Assembly (NCBI GenBank): GCA_026982215.1 | Contig: JALSHN010000407.1 | Span: forward strand, 1 to 7,399 | DNA length: 7,399 nucleotides | Source: Gammaproteobacteria bacterium | GTDB taxonomy: Bacteria > Pseudomonadota > Gammaproteobacteria > S012-40 | Reading direction: 5' to 3' | Part shown: in pieces, positions 1 through 7,040 of the stretch | Layout: each line of letters starts with the position of its first letter | Numbering within the stretch: position 1 is the first letter of the stretch | Position numbers and translations under genes: made by a program | The notes under the pieces: model-generated | Databases searched by the model: none | The model's input: only the letters and a program-made list of their open reading frames with translations | Told to the model about the DNA's origin: nothing

Positions 1-1
1 G

Positions 2-8
2 TTCCTCC
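2..8 (-). promoter_or_regulatory. Shine-Dalgarno for a gene just beyond the left edge (probably cmr6)
   Basis: Between the cmr5 stop and the window edge the minus strand reads CCACGGAGGAAC, which contains GGAGGAA. Its spacing matches the other starts in this operon, so a start codon is expected within about ten bases past position 1. The only Cmr core subunit not present in the window is Cmr6, which commonly follows cmr5, so it is the likely gene. The identity is inferred from gene order. Confidence 0.6.
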
Positions 9-12
9 GTGG

Positions 13-384
13 TCAGTCTTGGGCGGCGGCCAGTTGCCGCAGCCATTTGAGCCAGGCCATGGCCTCGCGGTTGATGTCTTGGAAGGTGCGGGGGTCGGCC
101 TCGAGCAGGTGTTCCATGAAGGCGGGAAATTCCTCTGGGATCTTGTATCGCTCATGCAGCCATGCCCGCAGTTGCTTCCCCAACAAGGCGTGCTCCTTGC
201 CCTTTTCTTCCAGGAAGGCCATGGTCTGCATCAGCCCGGAGTTCATGATCAGCGCGGGCAGGCCCTTGGCCAGATTGATGTAGGCCGATCCCTTCGAGAT
301 CACACCTTCTTGGGCCTTTTTCCAGGCGTGTTGGGCCCGTTCTTGCTCCAGGGTGAGGGGTGGGGTCTTGTCGTTGACGGTCAT
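13..384 (-). CDS. cmr5: Type III-B CRISPR small subunit Cmr5
   Basis: A 123-residue, mostly helical protein matching the Cmr5 small subunit. Cmr5 copies stack along the inner side of the Cmr4 filament and help hold the target RNA. The core AYINLAKGLPALIMNSGLMQ (34-53) followed by TMAFLEEKG (54-62) is the conserved Cmr5 segment. The rest (KQLRAWLHERY, FPAFMEHLLE, MAWLKWLRQLA) is amphipathic helix, and there is no catalytic motif, as expected. The length is normal. The start ATG (382-384) follows an AAGGAG Shine-Dalgarno at 393-398 with 8 bases between them, 23 bases after the cmr4 stop. The stop is TGA at 13-15, so the gene is complete. Confidence 0.93.
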   Translation of the reverse strand: MTVNDKTPPLTLEQERAQHAWKKAQEGVISKGSAYINLAKGLPALIMNSGLMQTMAFLEEKGKEHALLGKQLRAWLHERYKIPEEFPAFMEHLLEADPRTFQDINREAMAWLKWLRQLAAAQD

Positions 385-407
385 GGTGGTTTCTCCTTGC
401 GCGTCTC

Positions 408-1310
408 TCAGGCGGTAACCAGGCGGGCATGGACCAGGCCGCGGCCGGTGGTGGCATCGCCGCCGAGCTGCAACAGGGGAGCGGCCTGAATGAGGTTGGT
501 GAATTTGGTCATCACCTGTTGGGCATCGAGCTCTTCCCCTGCTTTGCCGGTGCGGGTGGGACCGGCCATCACCGGGGCGATGAGCAGGGATTCGGGGGGG
601 AGGTTTTCGGTGTAGAACAGCCCGCCGTCGTCGGCGGCGCCGGTTTCGTCGTCGATGCGGACGTGGGTCTCCACCAGGGTGGCGTTTTCCACGAAATAGG
701 CGAAGTCGGTGTCGGAGAGGATCACCAGGTCACGGGCGAGTTTTTCGCGGAAATAGGCATGGGCGGGGTCTTCGGGGAGGGCGACCTCCGCCAGGTCGGC
801 ACCGATGCGGCCGACGGCCTCCTCGACCGCGCCGTCATACTCGAAGGCCTCCAGGTGGAGTTTTTTGCCCTCCCGCAGCAGCGCGTCGTTCGCCAGGAGA
901 CAGTTACCCTCCTTCACCTGGGGAATCTCCCAGCCGCTCTCCCGACCACAGAGGATCAAGAGGCGTTGGGCGCGGGCGAGGGCCGCGGGGCAGGTGGCAT
1001 AGACGTATCCACCCCGGAGGCTGCGGACGGGGAAGACCACCAGTTGGGCGTCACCGAAAGAGAGGGCGCCGGCGTGGAGTTGTTCTGCGCCGGGCTTGGG
1101 GCCGAACAGGGAGGTGATGTCGTTCTCGTCGCCCCCCAGGGCGGCCCAACCGTGGCGGATGGCGCCCTTGATGCCGGAACCGGCGAAGCTGGGGTGGTTG
1201 GTGTGGCGCTCGCGCTGGATGGGATTGTCGATCAGACCCACGGCGCTGCCGGCGCCCATGTGCACCGGGCTGACGCTGTAGAGGAACAGGGCGGCTTTTT
1301 GTTGGAACAT
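408..1310 (-). CDS. cmr4: Type III-B CRISPR RAMP protein Cmr4 (Cas7 backbone, target RNA nuclease)
   Basis: A 300-residue Cas7-type subunit. Several copies form the backbone around the crRNA, and each cuts bound target RNA at about 6-nt intervals. The N-terminus has YSVSPVHMGAGSAVGLIDNP, in which D28 (1227-1229) sits at the position of the Cmr4 catalytic Asp. IQRERHTNHPSFAGSGIKGAIR (split across 31-52) is the family block for the first RRM strand and helix. LFG is at 68-70 and GALSFGDAQL at 81-90. The C-terminal glycine loop is LQLGGDATTGRGLV (280-293). The frame is open for 98 more codons upstream, overlapping cmr3. I rejected that extension because it is proline/arginine-rich and unlike Cmr4, and because the ATG at 1308-1310 has a strong Shine-Dalgarno. 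The gene sits 29 bases after cmr3 and 23 bases before cmr5. The complex should be able to slice target RNA. Confidence 0.96.
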   Translation of the reverse strand: MFQQKAALFLYSVSPVHMGAGSAVGLIDNPIQRERHTNHPSFAGSGIKGAIRHGWAALGGDENDITSLFGPKPGAEQLHAGALSFGDAQLVVFPVRSLRGGYVYATCPAALARAQRLLILCGRESGWEIPQVKEGNCLLANDALLREGKKLHLEAFEYDGAVEEAVGRIGADLAEVALPEDPAHAYFREKLARDLVILSDTDFAYFVENATLVETHVRIDDETGAADDGGLFYTENLPPESLLIAPVMAGPTRTGKAGEELDAQQVMTKFTNLIQAAPLLQLGGDATTGRGLVHARLVTA

Positions 1311-1319
1311 GCGTGTTTT

Positions 1320-1327
1320 CCTCCTCC
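1320..1327 (-). promoter_or_regulatory. Strong ribosome binding site that fixes the cmr4 start
   Basis: The minus strand reads GGAGGAGG nine bases before the ATG at 1308-1310, in the 29-base gap between cmr3 and cmr4. It is among the best Shine-Dalgarno matches in the operon, which fits Cmr4 being needed in several copies per complex. It rules out the long in-frame extension toward 1604. Confidence 0.82.
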
Positions 1328-1339
1328 AGATGAGTTTTT

Positions 1340-2470
1340 TCAGTCGTTCCAGGCGGTGAATTCGCAGCCGTTGAAGCCTTCGGCGCGGCGGGCGGGGTCG
1401 GGGCCGCTTTCCGGCCACAGGCCTTCGCGGGCCAGGGCCTCCAGGGCCTCGGGGGTGGCCTGGAGATCTTCCAGCCAGTACACCGCGCCGGTGGGGGCGG
1501 TGCGCTCGGCGGGTTTGGGGTGGCGTTTGACCAGGTCCCAACCGCTGATCACGCCGTGGCGGGGTACGGCGGCGCAGACCACCCGGGCCGCTACCTCGCC
1601 GCAACGCCAGCGGCCGTCTTCGCTCATGCCGGGCAGGCGCCAGCCATCGGGGAAGATGCCGGGGCTGGTGAGTACCAGGCGGGCGCGGCCCGCTTTGGCG
1701 AGGGCAGCGTAGTCCGGCCGCGGCAGGGCATCTTCCGCTGCCGGCGACAGGGCGGCGCCACGGCCGTCACCACCGAGACGCACCAGGCCATCGGCCGGCG
1801 GCTCGGCGCCTTCGACGACGGCGAGGAAGCCGGTGTCTGGGTTCATGGCCACCGCTTGGGCGGTGTAGAGGCGGCCTTTCTCCACACTGCCGATGCCGGC
1901 ATCGAGGGCGATGCCGAGGCGGGCCTCGTGTTTCCACAGCGTGTCTTGCTTGACGAGGCTCTCCGCGTCTGGGAGTTCACCGGCGAGATAGGCCTGCCAA
2001 CCGGCCTCATCGAGCCAGTAACCGGAGGCCGGTTTGCTTTGTCGGTCGGCGGCCAGCAGCGGCAGGCGCTCCAATGGCCAGGGGGTGGCGATGGCGGCAT
2101 CCAGCCGTTGGGGCCGCAGGGGGTGGAGCTGGGGCCGGTGGTCTTCGTCTTCGCTGACGATGAGGTCGGCCGGCAGGGGGTGGATGGCTTCCACCCGGCC
2201 ATCGCCATGGCGCCGGGCGGGGAGAAAGCGGCTGACTCGGAAGGGGCCGGGCTCAGGACCGCTGCCGATGCCGGGGAGTTCGGCCCGGCCTTCGGCGAAG
2301 GCGCGGAAGTCCACGCCGGCATCTTGGAGCATGCGCGAGCGCAGCGCCCCGGCGGCCACCGAGGGCCAGGGGGGCATGAGGGCCTCGCCATGGCTGCCCG
2401 CATCGCCGAAGAGTTTGTTGCCACGCAGGAACAGGACGTCCAGGGGTTCGAGGAAGCGGTAGGCGCTCAT
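1340..2470 (-). CDS. cmr3: Type III-B CRISPR protein Cmr3 (Cas5-like RAMP)
   Basis: A 376-residue Cas5-group RAMP that in Cmr complexes contacts Cas10 and grips the 5' tag of the crRNA. The N-terminus MSAYRFLEPLDVLFLRGNK followed by LFG, and then PPWPSVAAGALRSRML (33-48), is characteristic. HEARLGIALD (181-190) and KGRLYTAQ (198-205) match the central conserved block, and RLGGDGR (231-237) is the expected glycine loop. The C-terminal half has APTGAVYWLE (325-334) and EGFN (364-367), a normal Cmr3 ending. The start ATG (2468-2470) overlaps the cas10 stop by 4 bases. An AAGGAGG Shine-Dalgarno at 2481-2487 lies ten bases upstream inside cas10, which should keep Cmr2 and Cmr3 output coupled. cmr4 follows after 29 bases. 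No damage is seen. Confidence 0.94.
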   Translation of the reverse strand: MSAYRFLEPLDVLFLRGNKLFGDAGSHGEALMPPWPSVAAGALRSRMLQDAGVDFRAFAEGRAELPGIGSGPEPGPFRVSRFLPARRHGDGRVEAIHPLPADLIVSEDEDHRPQLHPLRPQRLDAAIATPWPLERLPLLAADRQSKPASGYWLDEAGWQAYLAGELPDAESLVKQDTLWKHEARLGIALDAGIGSVEKGRLYTAQAVAMNPDTGFLAVVEGAEPPADGLVRLGGDGRGAALSPAAEDALPRPDYAALAKAGRARLVLTSPGIFPDGWRLPGMSEDGRWRCGEVAARVVCAAVPRHGVISGWDLVKRHPKPAERTAPTGAVYWLEDLQATPEALEALAREGLWPESGPDPARRAEGFNGCEFTAWND

Positions 2471-5373
2471 GATGCTTGGGCCTCCTTGGTGGGGGTGGGT
2501 TGGGTGTGGGCACTGGGATCCCGGCGGCCCTCGCGGGCGAGGAATTCCGCCACGGTGAGGACGTTTTCCAGCCAGGCACGGCGTCCGCCCTCGGGGGCCT
2601 GGTCACAGGTCACCGTCACCACATCCGCTGCCAGGCCGTCCACGTGGAGATGGTCGGCAGTGGCCTTGGATGCACACTGGCGGCGGAACTGGTAGGCGAG
2701 GGTCCGCGCCAGCATCTCGCGGTCGGCGGCATCGCATGGCTCGGGGAGGTCACGCAACCAGCCCAGGCTGTGATAGACGGCGCGGCGGGAGACACGGGAG
2801 TCGGCCAGGAAGGCCACCAGCCGGTTCAGGACGACCATGGGAGTGCCCCATTTGGCGCTGAAACGCAGGGCACCGCCGGAGCGTTTGATGATGGTGATGG
2901 CGAAGGCATTGCGCCCGCCTTCGCTCTTGGCGCGCTTTTCGGCCTGGCGCAGCTCGCGCAGCACCGCGCCCAGCGGGGCCTTGTGATGGGCCACCACCGC
3001 GCCGCAGGAGGCGGTGGCCTTGTCACCCATGAGCCGCAGCAGTCGGTCCTTATGGAGGACAAAGCCGTTGTCCTGGCGCTGATATTTCAGATCCAGCTCG
3101 ATGCCGATCTCCTGGGGATCGACGCCGGAATAGGCCGCCCGGGCGCCCACCATGGCCGGCAGCAGGTGGCGCACCGGCAGCATGGCCATGAGGTCGTCAC
3201 CGCCGGCGTAGAGCACCCGCCCGGCGCAGTGTTCCTCCACCACCTGCGGCGCCAGGCGCAGGGCGAAGTGGTTGAGGGCCTCGGAGATGGCCATGTGCCA
3301 GGCGGGCGAGGCGGCCCGGGGGGAATGGGCGTATTCCTGGAGCTGGGCATCTTCCTGGTTTTCGATCTGGGCGCGGATGCTGGTATGGAAGCTCTCGCGG
3401 TAGCGACGCTCGGCCACCTGGGGATCGGCGCTGAGCCAGGCGCCCATCTTGTCGCCGTCCATGAGCATGAGGGCATAGTATTTTTCCGGGGCATGGCCGA
3501 GGAAGTCGCGCAACAATTTCTCGGCTTGGCGCAGCGCGGGGGCCTCGTCGTCGTCCTCTCGCTCGTTGAGGGCCTCCAACCACACAGGGATAGCCCGCAG
3601 GTAAGCTTCATCGGGGTGATTTTGAATGGCACGGGCCAGCTTGCGCGGCAGCGGTACCCGCTCGCCGAGATGGTCCTCCAGCGCCTCTTTCAAGGGCTCG
3701 GGCAGCGGTCTGTTCGCCTCGATGGCCGCCAGCAACGAGCCGGCGATGGCCATGGTGTGGGTGCTGACCACGAAGCGGCTGAAGCGCTGATCGACGCCGG
3801 CTTTGAGCTTGGCGACGAAACGGGTGGGCCAGAGGCGCTTCAAGGTGCCGGGGGCGGCGAGGTGTTCGCCGGGCTTGGCCCAGGCGGGTTTTTCTGCGGC
3901 GATGCGCGTCCACAGGGTGTTTTCGTTCTCCCGCTCCCCCGGCGGGGCCTGGAGCTGGGCTCGATCGGTGGTGAGCCATTCCAGCTCGCCGGTGAGGCTG
4001 TCGCGCCAGCCCTCCTGACGAAGCGCCGGGAAGGGGCGGATGCTCTTCACCGCCGCCAGGCTGCGCTCGGCCAGTTCGAAGTAGGCCGGGTAGAGGGTGC
4101 CGGGATTGGGGGGCCAGAAGTTGGCGTTCTCACCGGCGAGGACCTTTTCCATGATCCGCCACACCGGGCTGCCCAAGTAGCCGGGGGGCTCGCTGTGGAA
4201 GAAGGGGGCCATGGCCCGGCGCAGGGGCTCGGCACCGTTGGGGGTGAGGCGTTTCTTTTCGTTGGTCTCCACCAGGGACCAGGGCACGGCCACCCAGTGG
4301 ACCTCGGGGAATCCCGCCAGTTGCTCGCGGATCTGGGCGAAGCCGGGGAGGTCGTCACGCGGTTCGATGCCGGCGGTCTCCAGCAGCAGGCGGTAGCTGG
4401 CCTCGGCCTCTTCGCGCACCCAAGTACGTACCCGGTCGGTGATCTCCGCGGCGATCTCTTCGGCCTGGCCGGCGGGGACCAGCGCGGTGAAGCGGTTGGG
4501 GAGCGCGGCGATGAACAGGGGGTTGGCATCGCTCGCCCCACGGGTCCAGGGTTCGTGCTCGAACAGGGCTGGATCCAGGCCCATTTCATCGCGCAGCCAC
4601 AGGTCCACCAAGGGGACGCCGCGCAGGCGGGGAAAGAGGATGGACTGGGGACCGAGGCGTTCGCAGATCACTCTCATGGCCTCCCAGGCGATGTGGGAGA
4701 GGAGATGGGAGCCGGCCCAGAGGTCGGAGGTGCTGCGAGCGGCGGCGATGAAGGGTTGCACTGGCCCCAGGGTGACCACCAGGTGGGCGGGGCCCCGTTC
4801 GGGATCCTGTTGGAAGCACACCGCCAGGGCGGTGGTGAGGTCGAGATGGTCGATGAGGGTGTGGTCGGGCACGCGGGAGTCGGCGGGGAGCTGGGCCCAG
4901 AGGTTGGCCAGTTGGGATTCCCGTTCCTCGGGGCCGAAGCGCCAGAAGGCCAGGGCGGTGCGGTGGTGATCGATGTCCCCGCCGTTGCGCTGGATCAGGC
5001 CTTCGAGGTGATCACGGGCGATGGCCTTGACCGCTTCTGCCCCCACTTCGCGCAGTTTTTCCAGCGTATGTTTCTCGCCGGTGAGAGGGTGGATGATTTC
5101 CGGCTGTTCGGTGAAATGGACGGTGAAGCGGCCGCCGCTTTCGTCGGTTTTGGGGAAGACGGCGCGATCGGCCGCCGAGGCCCAGTGATCGGCGTATTTC
5201 ACGGCCTCGGCAATGTCCTCGGGCAGGGGGTCGAGCCCGAGTTGCTGGCGCAATACCTGCGAGGTGCCCTTTTCATGGCCCTCTTTGGTGCGCATGAGGA
5301 TCAGGGCCTTTTCGATGGGGTCGTGGAGAAAGGCGGCGATTTGGGTCTGGTGGATTTTGGGATCGGGGTTCAT
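2467..5373 (-). CDS. cas10: Cas10 / Cmr2, large subunit of the type III-B complex, with HD and GGDD motifs
   Basis: A 968-residue Cas10. On target RNA binding, Cas10 proteins cut single-stranded DNA with the HD domain and make cyclic oligoadenylate from ATP with the palm domains. The HD domain spans about residues 10-190. It carries FLHDPIEKA with H17-D18 (5320-5325), then DHWASAADR (62-70) and LPADSRVPDHTLIDH (162-176), all Cmr2 hallmarks. The first palm starts at about 199 with VVTLGPVQPFIAAARSTSDL. The second palm contains YYALMLMDGDKMGAWL (632-647) and the cyclase motif AGGDDL with GGDD at 724-727 (3193-3204). The C-terminal helical D4 region is about 840-968. The seven cysteines are all isolated, so the CxxC zinc ribbon seen in some Cmr2 proteins is missing. 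An acidic run (604-610) links into the second palm. The start ATG (5371-5373) follows a GGGAG Shine-Dalgarno at 5383-5387, and the stop overlaps the cmr3 start as ATGA. With both catalytic motifs intact, the locus should signal to a cyclic-oligoadenylate effector, which fits the deaminase upstream. Confidence 0.97.
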   Translation of the reverse strand: MNPDPKIHQTQIAAFLHDPIEKALILMRTKEGHEKGTSQVLRQQLGLDPLPEDIAEAVKYADHWASAADRAVFPKTDESGGRFTVHFTEQPEIIHPLTGEKHTLEKLREVGAEAVKAIARDHLEGLIQRNGGDIDHHRTALAFWRFGPEERESQLANLWAQLPADSRVPDHTLIDHLDLTTALAVCFQQDPERGPAHLVVTLGPVQPFIAAARSTSDLWAGSHLLSHIAWEAMRVICERLGPQSILFPRLRGVPLVDLWLRDEMGLDPALFEHEPWTRGASDANPLFIAALPNRFTALVPAGQAEEIAAEITDRVRTWVREEAEASYRLLLETAGIEPRDDLPGFAQIREQLAGFPEVHWVAVPWSLVETNEKKRLTPNGAEPLRRAMAPFFHSEPPGYLGSPVWRIMEKVLAGENANFWPPNPGTLYPAYFELAERSLAAVKSIRPFPALRQEGWRDSLTGELEWLTTDRAQLQAPPGERENENTLWTRIAAEKPAWAKPGEHLAAPGTLKRLWPTRFVAKLKAGVDQRFSRFVVSTHTMAIAGSLLAAIEANRPLPEPLKEALEDHLGERVPLPRKLARAIQNHPDEAYLRAIPVWLEALNEREDDDEAPALRQAEKLLRDFLGHAPEKYYALMLMDGDKMGAWLSADPQVAERRYRESFHTSIRAQIENQEDAQLQEYAHSPRAASPAWHMAISEALNHFALRLAPQVVEEHCAGRVLYAGGDDLMAMLPVRHLLPAMVGARAAYSGVDPQEIGIELDLKYQRQDNGFVLHKDRLLRLMGDKATASCGAVVAHHKAPLGAVLRELRQAEKRAKSEGGRNAFAITIIKRSGGALRFSAKWGTPMVVLNRLVAFLADSRVSRRAVYHSLGWLRDLPEPCDAADREMLARTLAYQFRRQCASKATADHLHVDGLAADVVTVTCDQAPEGGRRAWLENVLTVAEFLAREGRRDPSAHTQPTPTKEAQAS

Positions 5374-5403
5374 CGATGGGCTCTCCCTGGGGTGAAACGG
5401 GGT

Positions 5404-6390
5404 TCAACGTCCGTTTGCCAGCCGTTGGGCTTGGCGGTCCAACAGGCGGTGGATCCGTTGCCAAAGCCTCAGCCGTGTGTCGATGGGGACCTCGGCCACC
5501 GGCGGCGGGGTGTGGGGCAGGTGGTAGATGAGGCCGTAGTACGCCCCCTCCCCTGCTTGGCAGACCTTGAAGCCGAGGTTGGACGGCATGCGGCCACGGC
5601 CGCGGGGGTTGCGGGTCACCGGCTGGTTGAGAATGGGGCGCTCGCGGCTGCCTGCCTCGCCATTGACGGCCTTGCGGATGGCGGCCAGCCGTTCCATCAC
5701 CCCTTGCCAGTCTGAAACCTCGTCGGTGCGCCAGATGAGGGCGCCCTGCCCGTCTTTGCCGATGGCGTGGGGCCAGTCTTGGGTGAGGGCCTCCTCCCAG
5801 GGACGCAGGTAGGGAGTGAGGTCAGGTGGTTCGATGCCTTCGAGGTGGATGGACCCCCAGCCGTTGCGGGAACGCCCGCCCAGGGTGCCGAAGGCGTGGA
5901 TGAGGGCGAGGGTACGTTGCATGGACCGCTGGTGCTCCCGGGGCCAGGCCAGGCGGAGCTCGGCACCTTCCCCGGCATCGATGGCGGGGTGTTTGAGTTC
6001 TCCGGCCCCTTTTACCGGGCCGTAACCGAGATAGAGCTCGCTGCTGGCGGCCCGGCCAGCGGCTGCGGGGCGCAGCCTGGGGATGGTCTTCATCTTCCCC
6101 TGTTTCCAGGGCCGGAGGCGGACCAGAACCTGGCTGCGCCGGGCGTGGACCGGCGAGCCGTCTTCGCTGTGGTCACCCTCCAGCCAGGCGTGGCCGAACA
6201 GTACGCCCTCTTCGTGACGCATGCGGCGCCAGTCGCCAGGGTCGTGCTCCGCCGCCCACGCCACCCGCCACCAGGCACGCAGCAGGTGTTTGAACGGTGG
6301 GGTGCGCCAGGCGCCTTTTTGCTCGGCGTCGCCGAGGAAGGCGGGGCTGAGGAAACACAGGCGGTGAATGTGAATGTTGAAGCGGTTCAT
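5404..6390 (-). CDS. cmr1: Type III-B CRISPR RAMP protein Cmr1
   Basis: A 328-residue RAMP subunit (Cas7 superfamily) that in Cmr complexes sits at the top of the crRNA filament near Cmr6 and takes part in holding the 3' end of crRNA and target. Visible signatures are the N-terminal RAMP strand with LSPAFLGDA (14-22), RTPPFKHLLRAWWR (29-42; the Cmr1 'PP.K..LR.WWR' motif), LFG (64-66), GYG (122-124), and the glycine-rich loop FGTLGGRSRNGWGS (167-180). The length is normal for a two-RRM-domain Cmr1. The reading frame stays open 37 codons further upstream. I chose ATG at 6388-6390 because it gives the family N-terminus, follows a Shine-Dalgarno at 6400-6405, and overlaps the Nudix stop as ATGA. 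It is the first Cmr gene in the operon, and cas10 follows after 30 bases. The Cmr1 call is clear, and nothing looks degraded. Confidence 0.95.
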   Translation of the reverse strand: MNRFNIHIHRLCFLSPAFLGDAEQKGAWRTPPFKHLLRAWWRVAWAAEHDPGDWRRMRHEEGVLFGHAWLEGDHSEDGSPVHARRSQVLVRLRPWKQGKMKTIPRLRPAAAGRAASSELYLGYGPVKGAGELKHPAIDAGEGAELRLAWPREHQRSMQRTLALIHAFGTLGGRSRNGWGSIHLEGIEPPDLTPYLRPWEEALTQDWPHAIGKDGQGALIWRTDEVSDWQGVMERLAAIRKAVNGEAGSRERPILNQPVTRNPRGRGRMPSNLGFKVCQAGEGAYYGLIYHLPHTPPPVAEVPIDTRLRLWQRIHRLLDRQAQRLANGR

Positions 6391-7040
6391 GGATGCTCGT
6401 CCTCCGAGTGGTGTGACGATTGTGCCGCGAGGGGGCTGGGGTTGTCCGCCGTGGCAAGCTTGCGGGGGTGAAGCAGCTCGAGGGCCAGCCGGCTCCAGCA
6501 TTCCAGCGGCAGGCGCAGGGCCTGGGGCCGGATCCAGTGGAGCAGTCCCAGTTCGGGACTGTCTTCCAGCCGGTGGTCGAGGCGGGCATGGAACACCAGT
6601 CCCCAGTGCACTTCGCCGACGTGGCTCTGTTCTTCGTTGATGACACCGAGGAAGCGCAGGCGCTTGGGCTGCACCCCCAGTTCTTCGAGCAGTTCGCGTC
6701 GGGCGCAGGCCCTCAGGGTGGCCGAGGGTTTGGGGCGTTGATCCAGGCGTTCCACGTGCCCACCGAGTCCCAGTGACCAGTAACCGTGGAGACGGCGTTC
6801 GCCGCCGCGGCGGCGGTAAGCGGCCAGGCGGTTTTGGGGATCGCTGACCAGGACATAGGGGATGGCTTGTTTCCAGCGCCGGTCGATCTCGGCCTGAGGG
6901 CGGGGCAGCCAGAAGGCCGGGCGGTAGCGGTCGAGATAGTGGGCCAGTTCGTTCCAGGCGAGGGGAACGGCGCCTTTGCGCGGCCGCCAGTCAGGAGGAA
7001 TGGCGGCCCGGGGCAGGACGAGGACGGGGGCGTCAGTCAT
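6387..7040 (-). CDS. Nudix hydrolase, COG4112-like, linked to the type III-B operon
   Basis: A 217-residue protein with a central Nudix fold. The glycine stretch GLGGH is at residues 91-95, with E97 after it. The helix RRELLEELGV (114-123) supplies the metal-binding REUxEExGU half of the Nudix box, with E116, E119 and E120. The segments GGERRLHGYWSLGLGGH and LGVINEEQSHVGEVHWGLVF resemble the COG4112 group of predicted MutT-family phosphoesterases rather than MutT itself. The stretch between GG and REL is about seven residues longer than the classical box. Nudix enzymes cut nucleoside diphosphates linked to another group, including NTPs to NMPs; the substrate here cannot be read from sequence. 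The start ATG (7038-7040) lies inside the end of the deaminase gene, 5 bases after a GAGGAGGG Shine-Dalgarno at 7046-7053. The stop overlaps the cmr1 start as ATGA. This chaining suggests the enzyme works with the deaminase and Cmr, perhaps on inosine nucleotides or the signal molecule. The last 25 or so residues are polar and look disordered. No signal peptide or membrane segment is visible. Confidence 0.88.
   Translation of the reverse strand: MTDAPVLVLPRAAIPPDWRPRKGAVPLAWNELAHYLDRYRPAFWLPRPQAEIDRRWKQAIPYVLVSDPQNRLAAYRRRGGERRLHGYWSLGLGGHVERLDQRPKPSATLRACARRELLEELGVQPKRLRFLGVINEEQSHVGEVHWGLVFHARLDHRLEDSPELGLLHWIRPQALRLPLECWSRLALELLHPRKLATADNPSPLAAQSSHHSEDEHP
6400..6405 (-). promoter_or_regulatory. 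Ribosome binding site that fixes the cmr1 start
   Basis: The minus strand reads GGAGGA nine bases before the ATG at 6388-6390. It lies inside the 3' end of the Nudix coding region. It decides between this start and an in-frame ATG 37 codons upstream (6499-6501), which would give a proline- and glycine-rich extension unlike Cmr1. With the ATGA overlap, cmr1 can be translated both by independent binding and by re-initiation after the Nudix stop. Confidence 0.8.

Noticed and set aside
1311..1339. Possible terminator in the cmr3/cmr4 gap because of the T run near 1335-1340
   Set aside because: The run reads as A on the transcribed minus strand, overlaps the cmr3 end, and has no preceding hairpin; a terminator here would break the Cmr operon.
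1311..1604. N-terminal extension of Cmr4 (98 extra codons in frame)
   Set aside because: It overlaps cmr3, is proline/arginine-rich, and the downstream ATG has a strong Shine-Dalgarno and the standard Cmr4 N-terminus.
429..1712. A 427-codon plus-strand frame opposite cmr4 and cmr3
   Set aside because: Composition shadow of cmr4 and cmr3; it spans two real genes on the other strand and shows no family motif.
1520..2695. A 391-codon plus-strand frame opposite cmr3 and the end of cas10
   Set aside because: Antisense shadow with low-complexity glycine/alanine content; the minus strand is convincingly Cmr3.
2476..5715. A 1079-codon open frame on the plus strand, opposite cas10 and part of cmr1
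   Set aside because: It mirrors the cas10 frame. In G+C-rich genes the antisense frame aligned with the codons often lacks stops. Its translation is glycine/histidine/glutamine-rich with no recognisable domain, while the minus strand encodes a clear full-length Cas10.
5767..6471. A 234-codon plus-strand frame opposite cmr1 and the Nudix end
   Set aside because: Antisense shadow crossing the cmr1/Nudix junction; no motif and no linked gene on the plus strand.
6391..6501. N-terminal extension of Cmr1 (37 extra codons in frame)
   Set aside because: It overlaps the Nudix gene, and the extra residues do not look like Cmr1. The ATG at 6388-6390 has a good ribosome site and the typical RAMP first strand.
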